From the NCBI RefSeq assembly GCF_001458335.1, contig NZ_CYTO01000024.1, positions 1 to 64,000 of the forward strand: a stretch of DNA of 64,000 bases, written 5' to 3'. The notes under the pieces are model-generated. The model was not told where the DNA came from and made no database searches. It worked only from the letters and a program-made list of their open reading frames with translations. Made by a program: the position numbers and the translations under genes. This document shows positions 52,126-60,663 of the stretch, one piece after another. The stretch's first letter is position 1; every line of letters starts with the position of its first letter. This stretch comes from Cognatishimia activa. Its GTDB lineage: Bacteria > Pseudomonadota > Alphaproteobacteria > Rhodobacterales > Rhodobacteraceae.

Positions 52126-52554
52126 TCACCAAGAGCCGGTGTTGCCCATGCTGGTCCAAGGTTCTGCTGGTTCTAGCGCATCGCCCATCTGAAGCAGTTC
52201 GATCGAGATATTGTCAGGTGAGCGAACAAAAGCCATGCGTCCATCATGCGGTGGTCTGTTGATGGTGACGCCGTTGTCCATCAGGTGCTGGCACATGTCG
52301 TAGATATTTTCGACTTCGTAGGCGAGGTGGCCAAAGTGACGGCTGTCGCTGGGCAGACCTTCATCGCCATCCCAGTTGTAGGTCAGTTCAACCGGGCATT
52401 CTTCTTGACCTTCTGGTGCCAAGAAGATCAGCGAGAAGCGACCGCTTTCATAGTCGCTGCGCCGTGTTTGTTTTAGGCCCAGAAGCTCATAGAAAGCCAT
52501 GGATTTTTCAAGATCCTTCACGCGGACCATGGTGTGCAGATAACGTAATTTCAT
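52126..52554 (-). CDS. gloA: Glyoxalase I
   Basis: A 142-residue vicinal-oxygen-chelate enzyme that converts the methylglyoxal-glutathione adduct to lactoylglutathione. RYLHTMVRVKDLEKSMAFYELLG opens the first motif with the metal His; VELTYNWDGD contributes the Glu; GHLAYEVENIYD has the second His; PDNISIELLQ the second Glu. These are the four metal ligands of the class. The start codon and length are normal. Its neighbours are not functionally related. Confidence 0.94.
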   Translation of the reverse strand: MKLRYLHTMVRVKDLEKSMAFYELLGLKQTRRSDYESGRFSLIFLAPEGQEECPVELTYNWDGDEGLPSDSRHFGHLAYEVENIYDMCQHLMDNGVTINRPPHDGRMAFVRSPDNISIELLQMGDALEPAEPWTSMGNTGSW

Positions 52555-52787
52555 TGAATTCCCCTCTCAATTTGTCAGTACTCTAAGGCGTGTTTGTCCG
52601 TTGTCGAGTGGGCGCGACGGCGTTTTTGTAAGGCCTGCGCAATCCGCCAAAATTCAGCGTTCGCATTCTGAAGTTTTGGGAGCATTTGGTATATTTTGAA
52701 TTTTGCTCCGCGATATATAGCGTTGCCGCGGGAAAACAGGTATCACTTGAGTCTGTAGGAATTTGCTCATTCCCAAAGGAGGGCCGG

Positions 52788-53621
52788 GTGCAGCAATATC
52801 ACGACGCTTTGCAATTGATCCTAGACAATGGTGAAACCACCACAGATCGCACGGGCACCGGCACCACGTCTTATTTTGGGATGCAATGTCGCTACCCGCT
52901 GGCAGATGGTTTTCCGTTGGTCACGACAAAGAAACTGCACCTGAGATCCATCATTCACGAGCTTCTTTGGTTCTTGAGCGGGGACACAAATATCCGCTAT
53001 CTGCAGGAAAATGGGGTGTCCATCTGGGATGAATGGGCGGATGAAAACGGCGATCTGGGTCCCGTTTATGGCCACCAATGGCGCCGTTTCCCGGCGTTAG
53101 AGCCCGTCGATGCGCCTGCTGGTGAGGAGCAGTTGTTCCGGAAGAACACCGTGGATCAGATTGCCAACTTGGTCGAGATGATCAAAACCTCACCTGACAG
53201 CCGTCGTTTGATTGTGTCGGCTTGGAACCCGGCGGATGTCCCTGATATGGCACTGCCACCGTGCCATACGCTTTGGCAGGTCAAAATCCTCGCGGGCAAA
53301 TTGCATCTACAACTCTATCAACGCTCTGCCGATATGTTCCTTGGCGTGCCGTTTAACATTGCAAGCTACGCCCTTTTGCAAGTGATGCTGGCGCATGTGA
53401 CTGGATACAAGCCGGGCGACTTCGTGCATACGATTGGGGATGCCCATATTTATTCCAACCACATGGATCAGGTGAAAACCCAGCTTTCGCGTACGCCTAA
53501 AACCTTACCTGAACTGCGCCTAAAGCGAGACGTGAGCTCGATCTTTGATTTCAAATATGAGGATTTTGAGATCGTGAATTACGATCCAGATCCAATCATC
53601 AAAGCACCGGTTGCCGTTTGA
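52788..53621 (+). CDS. thyA: Thymidylate synthase
   Basis: A 277-residue E. coli-type ThyA, methylating dUMP to dTMP with methylenetetrahydrofolate. The nucleophile is in [10 protein letters not shown], the dUMP phosphate site in [14 protein letters not shown], and the folate/dUMP region [20 protein letters not shown]. The start is GTG at 52788 with AAAGGAGGG at 52776-52783; the longer open frame beginning 52686 is not family-like. The stop is 1 nt before the folA start, so dTMP synthesis and folate recycling are coupled. Confidence 0.96.
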   Translation: MQQYHDALQLILDNGETTTDRTGTGTTSYFGMQCRYPLADGFPLVTTKKLHLRSIIHELLWFLSGDTNIRYLQENGVSIWDEWADENGDLGPVYGHQWRRFPALEPVDAPAGEEQLFRKNTVDQIANLVEMIKTSPDSRRLIVSAWNPADVPDMALPPCHTLWQVKILAGKLHLQLYQRSADMFLGVPFNIASYALLQVMLAHVTGYKPGDFVHTIGDAHIYSNHMDQVKTQLSRTPKTLPELRLKRDVSSIFDFKYEDFEIVNYDPDPIIKAPVAV

Positions 53622-53622
53622 T

Positions 53623-54102
53623 ATGATTACTCTCATTGTTGGCCGTGATCGCAACGGCGCTATCGGCAAAGACAACGACATTCCTTGGTATGCGCCGGAA
53701 GATCTTGCTTTCTTTAAACAAGAAACCCTTGGCGGTGCCGTTGTCATGGGGCGCAATACTTGGGAAAGTTTGCCGTTTAAGCCGTTGAAAAACCGTCTGA
53801 ATATTGTGGTGTCCTCGCAAGACGGGTTGGGTGAGGTCACCGTGGCGTCGGTTGAGGATGCAGTAAAGGCCGCATTTGATGCGGGTTATCAACGGATCTA
53901 CAGCATGGGTGGGGCAGGCATTTACAAGGCAATGCTGCCCATCGCGGATCGGCTTTTGGTCACGGAAGTGGATGTCGAGGTCGAAGACCCTGACACGTTC
54001 TTCCCAGCGTTTTTTGAACAGGACTGGGAACTCACCAACACCCGGCCCTTGCGTGCTGACGCGCCGAAATGCACTTTAACGGAGTATTTCCGCAAACGTT
54101 AA
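53623..54102 (+). CDS. folA: Dihydrofolate reductase
   Basis: A 159-residue DHFR, regenerating tetrahydrofolate after ThyA. The active-site loop IGKDNDIPWYAPEDLAFFK includes the catalytic acid (DND...E), VVMGRNTWESLP is the conserved NADPH segment, and IYSMGGAGIYKAML is the C-terminal signature with GG. The ATG at 53623 is one nucleotide after the thyA stop, so co-translation is very likely. A short perfect hairpin at 54131-54147 follows the stop codon. Confidence 0.95.
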   Translation: MITLIVGRDRNGAIGKDNDIPWYAPEDLAFFKQETLGGAVVMGRNTWESLPFKPLKNRLNIVVSSQDGLGEVTVASVEDAVKAAFDAGYQRIYSMGGAGIYKAMLPIADRLLVTEVDVEVEDPDTFFPAFFEQDWELTNTRPLRADAPKCTLTEYFRKR

Positions 54103-54130
54103 GCCCTCAAAATGGGATTCATAAATGTCA

Positions 54131-54147
54131 CGCTTTTGACAAAAGCG
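54131..54147. repeat. Perfect 7-bp hairpin after folA
   Basis: CGCTTTT (54131-54137) pairs with AAAAGCG (54141-54147) around GAC. It has no T run on the plus strand, so a role as a terminator of thyA-folA is uncertain. Confidence 0.4.
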
Positions 54148-54266
54148 GCCGGGCTCGCGTTGTGGATAACTGCAAAAATTGACTGAATCTCAAATTCTTG
54201 TAGTTTGAAGCTACATAAAAACACCTGAATAATATTGAGCAGTTCGAACAGAGAAAAGGTGACCAG

Positions 54267-54608
54267 ATGTTTAAGAAAGCGCTGATGATTGCAGCTTTGG
54301 TCGCGGTAGCCGCGCCAGCGCATGCAACCTGTGTGATCTTCCCTTGTAAAATCAAGGAAGACCCAATTGTAGAATTCGTGCCAAAGCCGCCCCCAGCAAC
54401 GCCATCCGGTTGCATCTATCGTGCGGCGGCGTCCAGCCAAAACCTATGCCCAGCAGGCCTTCAGCCTGTTCAAGCAGGTGGCATGGTAAGCTGTGGTGTT
54501 CCGGTTGCCGGAGAGATTTGTGAGCCAAAAGTGAAGCGCGTGAAGAAAGTTCACAAGAAGCGCGTCGTCTGCCCAGTAGGCGAAAAAGGATGCTACACCA
54601 CCCACTAA
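54267..54608 (+). CDS. Small secreted cysteine-rich basic protein
   Basis: A 113-residue protein with a clear signal peptide (FKKALMIAALVAVAAPAHA). The mature part has eight cysteines (positions 22, 27, 49, 61, 76, 85, 102, 109) and a very basic segment KVKRVKKVHKKR near residues 88-99. A PKPPPATP stretch suggests a flexible linker. Disulfide-stabilised periplasmic or surface function is inferred; no family is recognised. The start is preceded by AAAAGGTG. A 164-nt non-coding stretch separates it from folA. Confidence 0.75.
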   Translation: MFKKALMIAALVAVAAPAHATCVIFPCKIKEDPIVEFVPKPPPATPSGCIYRAAASSQNLCPAGLQPVQAGGMVSCGVPVAGEICEPKVKRVKKVHKKRVVCPVGEKGCYTTH

Positions 54609-54644
54609 CGCGGGTTGTGTGCATGCATTTTTGGGAAAGCGAGT

Positions 54645-54663
54645 GGGGCGTGAAATACGCCCC
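54645..54663. terminator. Possible terminator between the cysteine-rich gene and the second csp gene
   Basis: GGGGCGT (54645-54651) pairs with ACGCCCC (54657-54663) around GAAAT. A TTTT occurs 6 nt after the stem on the plus strand; the minus side has no strong T run. Confidence 0.5.
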
Positions 54664-54671
54664 GCGCAGTT

Positions 54672-54878
54672 TTATGACAGCTTGAGATCGGTAGCCATCT
54701 GGCGGCCGTCACGTCCTTCGGACATTTCAAACTCTACTTTTTGGTTATCAGCCAGGCCTGTCAGACCTGAACGTTCCACGGCGGAAATATGAACAAAAAT
54801 GTCTTTGCCGCCGTCATCCGGTGCAATAAAGCCGTAGCCTTTGGTGGTGTTAAACCATTTTACGGTGCCACTCGGCAT
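54672..54878 (-). CDS. Cold-shock family protein (CspA-like), second copy
   Basis: A 68-residue cold-shock domain with SGTVKWFNTTKGYGFIAPDDGGKDIFVHISAVE, giving RNP1 KGYGFIAPD and RNP2 IFVHI intact. It differs from the 1225-1431 copy in the later loop and C-terminal part, so the two are paralogues. It acts as a nucleic-acid chaperone. An AGGAG precedes the ATG. The 210-nt upstream region could hold a structured leader. Confidence 0.95.
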   Translation of the reverse strand: MPSGTVKWFNTTKGYGFIAPDDGGKDIFVHISAVERSGLTGLADNQKVEFEMSEGRDGRQMATDLKLS

Positions 54879-55088
54879 ACCGTCTCTCCTTCTACTTCAA
54901 AAAGTCGCCCCGTTGATGCGGGGTGCAACACATGGTCCAATGGCCCAAACGTCTGAAATTGGCGACACCGAGCAAGCGAAACAAAATGCTACCGGGTAAA
55001 TGATTGCACGGACTTTGTAAAAAGCAAGCAAAACAAAGATGATATCCACAGGTTTACCTTAGGTAAGCTGAAAATTGAGGTAAATGTG

Positions 55089-55400
55089 ATGCAACTTTAT
55101 GGACTGAAAAACTGCGATACATGCCGTAAGGCCTTGAAATCCCTACCTGAGGCCACTTTGGTTGACTTACGCGCCGATGGGGTGCCCACCGATGTGCTGG
55201 AAAAAGCCTATGCCAAATTTGGCGACGCTTTGCTCAATACACGGTCGACAACATGGCGCCAGTTGGATGAACAAACGCGCCAGCAGCCGGTGTTGACGTT
55301 ATTGGCGGAGCATCCAGCGCTGATGAAACGTCCGCTGATCGAGAAAGACGGGGAATTATTCCTGAGTTGGAGCAAAGACGTGCAGGACGCCTTGGCGTGA
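55089..55400 (+). CDS. ArsC/YffB-type thioredoxin-fold protein
   Basis: A 103-residue protein of the ArsC/Spx superfamily (MQLYGLKNCDTCRKALKSL). The NCDTCRKA motif has the nucleophilic Cys, but the second half (RPLIEKDGELFLSW) lacks the arsenate-coordinating Arg triad layout of the 25011 gene, so it is closer to the glutathione-dependent YffB group. The ATG at 55089 fits GAGG at 55077-55080 better than the GTG at 55086. Function unknown beyond the fold. It is 44 nt before the membrane protein gene. Confidence 0.86.
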   Translation: MQLYGLKNCDTCRKALKSLPEATLVDLRADGVPTDVLEKAYAKFGDALLNTRSTTWRQLDEQTRQQPVLTLLAEHPALMKRPLIEKDGELFLSWSKDVQDALA

Positions 55401-55444
55401 CCCGGAAAGCTGCCTATGTCTTGTGCAAGCGATAGGAGAACCGC

Positions 55445-55813
55445 ATGAGAAACGCAGCATTGGTATTGGGCATTATTGCCGGGATTGTCGGCATGATTGT
55501 CGGGTTTTTCGGCTGGGGCTACACAGCTGCGATTGAGCAATGGGGTGAGCTTGATGGGCTTGCTGAACAGGTCGACAATGTGGACTTGGTACGCAGCACG
55601 TCCTTGATGGCGCCTTTGTTGGCGATCGCTGGTGGTGCCATGGCGCGCGCCCGCGCTCTTTGGGGCGGTGCTTTGCTTTTGATCTCAGCGGTTTGGATGT
55701 ATGTCGGCTTTGGGTTCAATGTCTTTACAATGTTCCCAATTGCCTTTGCTGGCCTCGCCGGGGTTTTAGCCATTGCGGCTGGCAAACCCGACGAGGAGAA
55801 GGCGCATTTTTAG
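55445..55813 (+). CDS. Small membrane protein of unknown function
   Basis: A 122-residue protein with three or four hydrophobic segments: residues about 5-27, 53-67, 71-90 and 96-113. The second half is Gly/Ala-rich (LWGGALLLISAVWMYVGFGF). No catalytic motif is visible. It begins 44 nt after the ArsC-like gene with GGAG. Its TAG shares 4 nt with the stop of the opposite DoxX gene. The identity is unresolved; an inner-membrane helper of the neighbouring redox gene is possible but speculative. Confidence 0.75.
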   Translation: MRNAALVLGIIAGIVGMIVGFFGWGYTAAIEQWGELDGLAEQVDNVDLVRSTSLMAPLLAIAGGAMARARALWGGALLLISAVWMYVGFGFNVFTMFPIAFAGLAGVLAIAAGKPDEEKAHF

Positions 55814-56370
55814 GCGCTTACGGCTTGTGCCTGGCGGGCCGATAGAATGCGGTCCAGGGACAGAGGGCCTGCGCCTTTGATGACCAAAAGCAGCAACAAG
55901 AAGACCCAGAAAGCGCGCTGATCCATGATGTGCGCGTCAGAAATGCGGTCAAACCAACTGCCGATGGTTTTGGCGTCTGCACCGTGGCCGTAGATGTCAG
56001 TCAAAGACTGTACAACGACGAAACCGATCATGCCGAGCGACGCAACGCGTGTGGCGAGGCCAAGAACGATTAGCGCTGGCAGGATGAACTCTGCAAGGGT
56101 GCCCGCAAACACGACAGCCCAATGGAAGAAGCTCAACTGGCTGCTGTCATAACTGACCGCTTCCAATACTTTCGGCCAGATCTGGGCGTAAGCACCTACG
56201 GATGGGCTGAAGATCCCAAAGATGCCGTCACCCAGTTTCGTCAGACCTGAATTCCAGAAATAGAGCAACAACACCGCCGCAAAGATCAGGCGCGCCAGTG
56301 TCGGCAGAATCCAGTCTTGCCGATCCAACCGGCTAAACACTGCGTTATGTAGGGAAATCAGGGCGTTCAT
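55810..56370 (-). CDS. DoxX-family membrane protein of the bufferin operon
   Basis: A 186-residue four-helix membrane protein of the DoxX/GigD type (LARLIFAAVLLLYFWNSGLTKLGDG, PALIVLGLATRVASLGMIGFVVVQS). DoxX proteins often accompany DUF692/DUF2063 pairs in metal-stress operons; in Caulobacter the matching set is gigABCD. A precise function is unknown; a role in redox or copper handling at the membrane is inferred. It is 2 nt after the DUF2063 gene, at the end of the operon. Its TAA overlaps the convergent gene by 4 nt. Confidence 0.88.
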   Translation of the reverse strand: MNALISLHNAVFSRLDRQDWILPTLARLIFAAVLLLYFWNSGLTKLGDGIFGIFSPSVGAYAQIWPKVLEAVSYDSSQLSFFHWAVVFAGTLAEFILPALIVLGLATRVASLGMIGFVVVQSLTDIYGHGADAKTIGSWFDRISDAHIMDQRAFWVFLLLLLVIKGAGPLSLDRILSARQAQAVSA

Positions 56371-56372
56371 TC

Positions 56373-57128
56373 TTAGTCCTCGTTCTGAATCTCAACGATG
56401 GCACCGTGGGTCAGCAAAAGACCCAAAACAGCACCAAGATCGAAGTCCTCCGCCAGCTCGGCTGCGGTATCAGCCGCTTGGCCTAGGGATTCTCCCTTTT
56501 GAAGGGCAGAGATAAATGTCGCGCCACCTGCCGGAAGCGGGTGGGGCGCAGGATCAAACTCAGGGCGCATAACAACGACATTCTGCGCGCGCGCCTCTGG
56601 TTTGGGGTGATTTTCATAGGTGTTGAATGCCCAGATGTCATAGATCGGCCAATGGGACCGAACTACATTCATCGAAGGGGCCAGCGTTAGCGTCACATTG
56701 GGCAGCGCTTCAGGCGCGATCTTTGCCAATGCATCGCCGGGCACGCCTGTTGCGTCTTCGGCGTGGTAGCTGCGGCGTAGCGCGAGTTCGACTTCTGCGA
56801 CGTCGCCCAAATAACCAAGGTTTTTGAGCGGAGGGAAGTTCCGCAGGAATTCTGGAAATGCCGCGCCATAATGCATCATAACGGGTAGAGGCGGGGGTGA
56901 TTGGCGCAAGAACACACCGGCGATGGGTTTGAAATTCTCTTCGCCAAGCAGTTTGGCAATCACCGGAAAGCCGGTTTCCAACGCTTCCGTCAGAGAAACA
57001 GCTACGTTGTTGCGATAGACGCTAAACCGCCGTCCGGCAGGTTGTTCATGGGCGTCAACGAGCCCGTCTGGGACCGCGCTGGCCGCATCCAACATGGCGA
57101 CGCGGAATTCTGATTGGGTGACGCTCAT
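56373..57128 (-). CDS. bufC: DUF2063 protein (BufC/HvfC-like partner)
   Basis: A 251-residue protein of the DUF2063 (putative DNA-binding domain) family. MSVTQSEFRVAMLDAASAVPDGL is followed by the diagnostic segment RRFSVYRNNVAVSLTEALETGFPVIAKLLGEENF, with the conserved YRNNV. In DUF692-DUF2063 systems it binds the precursor leader and partners the multinuclear iron enzyme, as known for the MbnB/MbnC pair. It overlaps the DUF692 gene by ATGA, which matches an obligate complex. The longer open frame is not family-like. It is cytoplasmic. Confidence 0.93.
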   Translation of the reverse strand: MSVTQSEFRVAMLDAASAVPDGLVDAHEQPAGRRFSVYRNNVAVSLTEALETGFPVIAKLLGEENFKPIAGVFLRQSPPPLPVMMHYGAAFPEFLRNFPPLKNLGYLGDVAEVELALRRSYHAEDATGVPGDALAKIAPEALPNVTLTLAPSMNVVRSHWPIYDIWAFNTYENHPKPEARAQNVVVMRPEFDPAPHPLPAGGATFISALQKGESLGQAADTAAELAEDFDLGAVLGLLLTHGAIVEIQNED

Positions 57129-57988
57129 GCGTCCACTTTCAGCTTCGCCAGCGCCGCTGCTGCGCGGTCTGCTTCGGCGGAAAGGATCGGCCATTCTGGC
57201 ACATCCGTGTCCCATTCAATCAGAATGGGACACGGGCCAGACTGGGCCAATGTGTGATCAAGCAGCGCCCAGACCGGGTCGACGATCTCTGCGCCATGGC
57301 TGTCGATCAACAGCGGTTTGCCGTGGTCGTCTTCGTCTTCGTCATGACCGCCCAAGTGGATTTCTCCAACCTTATCGAGGGGGTATTCGTTGATGTAGTC
57401 GCGCGGGTCATATTCAAGGTTGGTTGCTGATACAAAGACGTTGTTCACGTCTAGCAACAGGCCACATCCCGACCGCGTTGCGACTTCGCGTAGGAAATCG
57501 GGTTCCGACCATGTGCTTTCAGAGAATTTTAAGTAGCTGGATGGATTCTCCAGCATCATCTGACGACCGATTGTGTTTTGTAGCTCGTCAATGTGATCCG
57601 CCACGCGGATCAGCGTTTCTTTGGTGTAAGGCAGAGGCAGCAGATCGTTGAAATAGCTGCCTTCGTGGCTGGACCAAGCAAGGTGCTCTGAGAAGACGGT
57701 GGGCTTGAGCCACTCCACCAGATGTTTCAGGCGTGCAAGGTGTTCTGGATCAAGGGGGCCTTCGCTACCGATCGACAAGCCGACGCCATGCACGGAAATG
57801 GGGAATTCTTCGGTTAGGTGACGCAGCTGCGCCAGCGGGCGGCCGCCCATGCCCATGTAGTTTTCTGCATGAATTTCCAACCAACCAACGTGACCCGGAT
57901 TATCAAGAATATCCGCGAAATGCTGTGCTTTGTAACCAACTCCCGGCGTGTGGGGGAGCGATGGAAATTTAGAAGATGCGTCCAACAT
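57125..57988 (-). CDS. bufB: DUF692 multinuclear iron enzyme (BufB/HvfB-like)
   Basis: A 287-residue TIM-barrel enzyme of the DUF692 family, related to MbnB, which oxidises cysteine in peptides to heterocycles. The metal-binding pattern is complete: LEIHAENYM, HGVGLSIG, SEHLAWSS, LLLDVNNVFV, EIHLGGHDE, IDSHGAEI and LIEWDTD, which carry the Asp/His/Glu ligands of the iron cluster. It acts on the DUF2282 peptide encoded upstream. Its ATG lies 30 nt beyond a terminator-like hairpin (58019-58045). Product chemistry such as a thiooxazole is established for relatives, inferred here. Confidence 0.93.
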   Translation of the reverse strand: MLDASSKFPSLPHTPGVGYKAQHFADILDNPGHVGWLEIHAENYMGMGGRPLAQLRHLTEEFPISVHGVGLSIGSEGPLDPEHLARLKHLVEWLKPTVFSEHLAWSSHEGSYFNDLLPLPYTKETLIRVADHIDELQNTIGRQMMLENPSSYLKFSESTWSEPDFLREVATRSGCGLLLDVNNVFVSATNLEYDPRDYINEYPLDKVGEIHLGGHDEDEDDHGKPLLIDSHGAEIVDPVWALLDHTLAQSGPCPILIEWDTDVPEWPILSAEADRAAAALAKLKVDA

Positions 57989-58018
57989 ATTGGGAGCCTA
58001 ACACATTTTGGAAGAAAA

Positions 58019-58045
58019 TGGCCCCACCCGAGGGGAGTGGGGCCA
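58019..58045 (-). terminator. Hairpin between the bufferin precursor and the modification genes
   Basis: TGGCCCCAC (58019-58027) pairs perfectly with GTGGGGCCA (58037-58045) around a 9-nt loop. On the minus strand the stem is followed by TTTTCTTC. It lies in the gap between bufA and bufB, so partial termination would make more precursor than enzyme transcripts; this is inference. Confidence 0.65.
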
Positions 58046-58065
58046 CAGTAAACTTAAGCGTCAGC

Positions 58066-58371
58066 TTATGCTGGCAGGTCGCGGTCCAGCGCTTCCAGAG
58101 CACCCATGCGTGCTTTGCCGTCTGCCATTGCTGGCAGTTCGATTGAGTCACATGTGCCTGCGTCAACCAGTGTCCATGCGTTACCTTGGTAATCTACGGT
58201 GGATGTACCTGCGCAAGTTGTGCCTGGGCCCGCGGCGCAGTCGTTTTTGCCTGCCAGGGAAACGCCGTAGCACTTCTCTTTGTCCATCGCGTGTGCGGTG
58301 GTGGATGTTACTGCGGTCATTGCTGCTGCAACAGAAGCGGCTGCTGCCAGTGTTTTAACGGTCTTGGACAT
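58066..58371 (-). CDS. bufA: Bufferin-type DUF2282 precursor peptide
   Basis: A 101-residue exported peptide with an N-terminal signal ([24 protein letters not shown]) and a small mature domain with four cysteines at residues 34, 45, 53 and 74 ([28 protein letters not shown]). This is the DUF2282 pattern of bufferins, in which modified cysteines bind copper. The neighbours DUF692 and DUF2063 supply the modifying enzyme. Copper sequestration outside the cytoplasm is established for Caulobacter and Haemophilus relatives and inferred here. No copper-type operator was recognised in the 239-nt upstream region. Confidence 0.93.
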   Translation of the reverse strand: MSKTVKTLAAAASVAAAMTAVTSTTAHAMDKEKCYGVSLAGKNDCAAGPGTTCAGTSTVDYQGNAWTLVDAGTCDSIELPAMADGKARMGALEALDRDLPA

Positions 58372-58550
58372 GTCTATGTTCCTTAAACAAGTTTGAATAC
58401 CAGCCGCTTGGTGAGATCAAAACGTGATCCCGATGCGGCATGACTAAACTTTAGCCGCCGGTTTGCTCACATCTCCAATAACGCATTCGTGGGTCACAGG
58501 CGTGTTACCCAGCGTGAGCATTCAGGGATAAAAAACCTAATAAACAAAGG

Positions 58551-58578
58551 AAAAGCCGGGGTGTTGGCCCCGGCTTTT
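58551..58578 (-). terminator. Intrinsic terminator of thrS
   Basis: AAAAGCCGGGG (58551-58561) pairs perfectly with CCCCGGCTTTT (58568-58578) around 6 nt. On the minus strand it is flanked by A-rich and T-rich runs. It lies 32 nt past the thrS stop codon and separates it from bufA. Confidence 0.9.
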
Positions 58579-58610
58579 TAGGTGTTTTTGGTGAGAATTG
58601 TTACAATCCG

Positions 58611-60560
58611 TTACCGCAGGTCTGGCGGAGTGGCCTCTGCTTTCAAGCTTGTAACAATTTCGTCCAAGCTTTGGACCTTGGTTTGCTTCTCGCCAAGACG
58701 GCGCACGGTGACGCTGTTGTCTTCCACTTCTTTCTTACCGCATGCCAGAATGACCGGTACTTTAGCGACAGAGTGTTCGCGGACCTTGTAGTTGATCTTC
58801 TCGTTGCGCAGGTCGGCTTCGGCACGGATACCTGCTGCGCGAAGTTTTTCTACCACTTCAAGACAGTAGTCATTGGCGTCTGTTACAATTGCTGCCACGA
58901 CGACTTGGCGTGGCGCAATCCAGTAAGGGAGTTTGCCAGAATGCTCTTCGATCAGGATACCAATAAAGCGTTCAAATGACCCCAATGTCGCGCGGTGAAG
59001 CATGACAGGGCGATGCTTCTCTCCGTCGGCGCCAATGTAATTTGCCTCAAGCCGTTCAGGCAGGTTTGCATCGACCTGAAGTGTCCCGCATTGCCAATTT
59101 CGGCCAATTGCATCGGTCAAAGTGAATTCGAGCTTCGGACCGTAGAAGGCACCTTCGCCTTCCAAAATTTCGAAATCGTGGCCAGCTGCGCGGCAGGCAT
59201 CGCCGAGCGCTTTTTCCATCTCATCCCAAGTCTCATCCGATCCGATCCGCTTCTCCGGACGGGTTGAAAGCTTGATGGTCCAATTATCAAACCCGAGATC
59301 GCTATATACTTCCGACAGGAAGTCGATGAAAATTTTGGTCTCAGAGGTGATCTGATCATCGGTACAGAAGATGTGACCATCGTCTTGGGTGAAGCCGCGG
59401 ACCCGCATGATGCCATGGAGCGCGCCAGAGGGTTCATAGCGTGAACAAGAGCCAAACTCTGCCATACGCAGAGGGAGATCACGATAGGATTTCAAACCCT
59501 GGTTAAAGACCTGCACGTGACATGGGCAGTTCATTGGTTTCAGAGCGTTAACAGCCTTTTCGCGAGCGTGGTCTTCATCCACCTCTACGATAAACATGTT
59601 TTCTTGATATTTGTCCCAGTGGCCTGATTTTTCCCAGAGCTTCCGATCGACCACCTGTGGGGTGTTCACTTCGACATATCCCCCGGCACGCTGTTTACGG
59701 CGCATATAGTCCTGCAGCTGCGAGTAAATAGTCCACCCATTTGGATGCCAGAACACTTGTCCCGGTGCCTCTTCCTGCATGTGGTAAAGAGCCATTTCTC
59801 GACCAAGCTTACGGTGGTCCCGCTTTTCCGCTTCCTCTAGGAAGTTCAAATGTGCCTTAAGATCTTCTTTGTTCTTAAACGCCACGCCATAGATCCGCTG
59901 CAGCATCTGACGGTCGCTGTCGCCGCGCCAATAAGCGCCTGCGACATTCATGAGTTTAAAGGCGTCTGCTGGGACCTGACCGGTGTGCTGCAGGTGAGGC
60001 CCACGGCACAGGTCTTGCCATTCGCCATGCCAATACATGCGCAGCGGCTCATCCCCTGGGATGCTCTCGATCAGCTCTACTTTGTAAGGCTCGCCACGGT
60101 CTTCGTAGTAATTGACCGCAACATCGCGCTCCCACACTTCGGTACGAACCGGATCGCGCAAGTTGATGATCTCTTTCATCTTCTTTTCGATGAGACCAAG
60201 ATCTTCGGGGGTGAATGGTTCGGACCGATCAAAGTCATAATACCAGCCGTGTTCAATCACAGGGCCGATGGTGACTTTGACGTCGGGCCAAATCTCTTGC
60301 ACCGCACGGGCCATGATATGGGCGCAGTCGTGGCGGATCAGTTCCAGCGCTTCAGCGTCATTGTCTTTCAATGTGTTGATCGCGATGGAGGCATCCGCCT
60401 CGATTGGCCACGCAAGGTCCCAATGCTGACCGTCAACGGTCGCAGAGATCGCTTTTTTCGCAAGGGAGGTCGCGATGGATGCAGCGACTTCGGCAGGGGT
60501 TACACCTGCGTCGTAAGAACGTGCGTTACCATCGGGGAAAGTCAGGGAAATCTGGGTCAT
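58611..60560 (-). CDS. thrS: Threonyl-tRNA synthetase
   Basis: A 649-residue class II synthetase. It has the N-terminal TGS-type domain ([23 protein letters not shown]), the editing domain with [16 protein letters not shown], and the catalytic core with [22 protein letters not shown] (zinc Cys/His ligands), [21 protein letters not shown] and [27 protein letters not shown] motif 3. The anticodon-binding tail is present. The ATG at 60560 is family-like; the open frame extends upstream through an unrelated leader. It follows the two-component genes by 103 nt. Confidence 0.97.
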   Translation of the reverse strand: MTQISLTFPDGNARSYDAGVTPAEVAASIATSLAKKAISATVDGQHWDLAWPIEADASIAINTLKDNDAEALELIRHDCAHIMARAVQEIWPDVKVTIGPVIEHGWYYDFDRSEPFTPEDLGLIEKKMKEIINLRDPVRTEVWERDVAVNYYEDRGEPYKVELIESIPGDEPLRMYWHGEWQDLCRGPHLQHTGQVPADAFKLMNVAGAYWRGDSDRQMLQRIYGVAFKNKEDLKAHLNFLEEAEKRDHRKLGREMALYHMQEEAPGQVFWHPNGWTIYSQLQDYMRRKQRAGGYVEVNTPQVVDRKLWEKSGHWDKYQENMFIVEVDEDHAREKAVNALKPMNCPCHVQVFNQGLKSYRDLPLRMAEFGSCSRYEPSGALHGIMRVRGFTQDDGHIFCTDDQITSETKIFIDFLSEVYSDLGFDNWTIKLSTRPEKRIGSDETWDEMEKALGDACRAAGHDFEILEGEGAFYGPKLEFTLTDAIGRNWQCGTLQVDANLPERLEANYIGADGEKHRPVMLHRATLGSFERFIGILIEEHSGKLPYWIAPRQVVVAAIVTDANDYCLEVVEKLRAAGIRAEADLRNEKINYKVREHSVAKVPVILACGKKEVEDNSVTVRRLGEKQTKVQSLDEIVTSLKAEATPPDLR

Positions 60561-60663
60561 TGCCAGAAGCTCCTCGTCAGTTTGGCGCCTACAAAACGCC
60601 CGGTTGCGGGTATGTGGTTCGGGAAGCCTTTTCGCCGTAGGGGCGGGGCAAGTCAACAGGGGA

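Noticed and set aside
58372-58610. ECF sigma-factor or copper-regulator site before bufA
   Set aside because: A GTAAC-like word occurs but its distance to CGAA is 13 nt, not the 16 expected for the Caulobacter SigF pattern; no convincing CueR dyad was seen.
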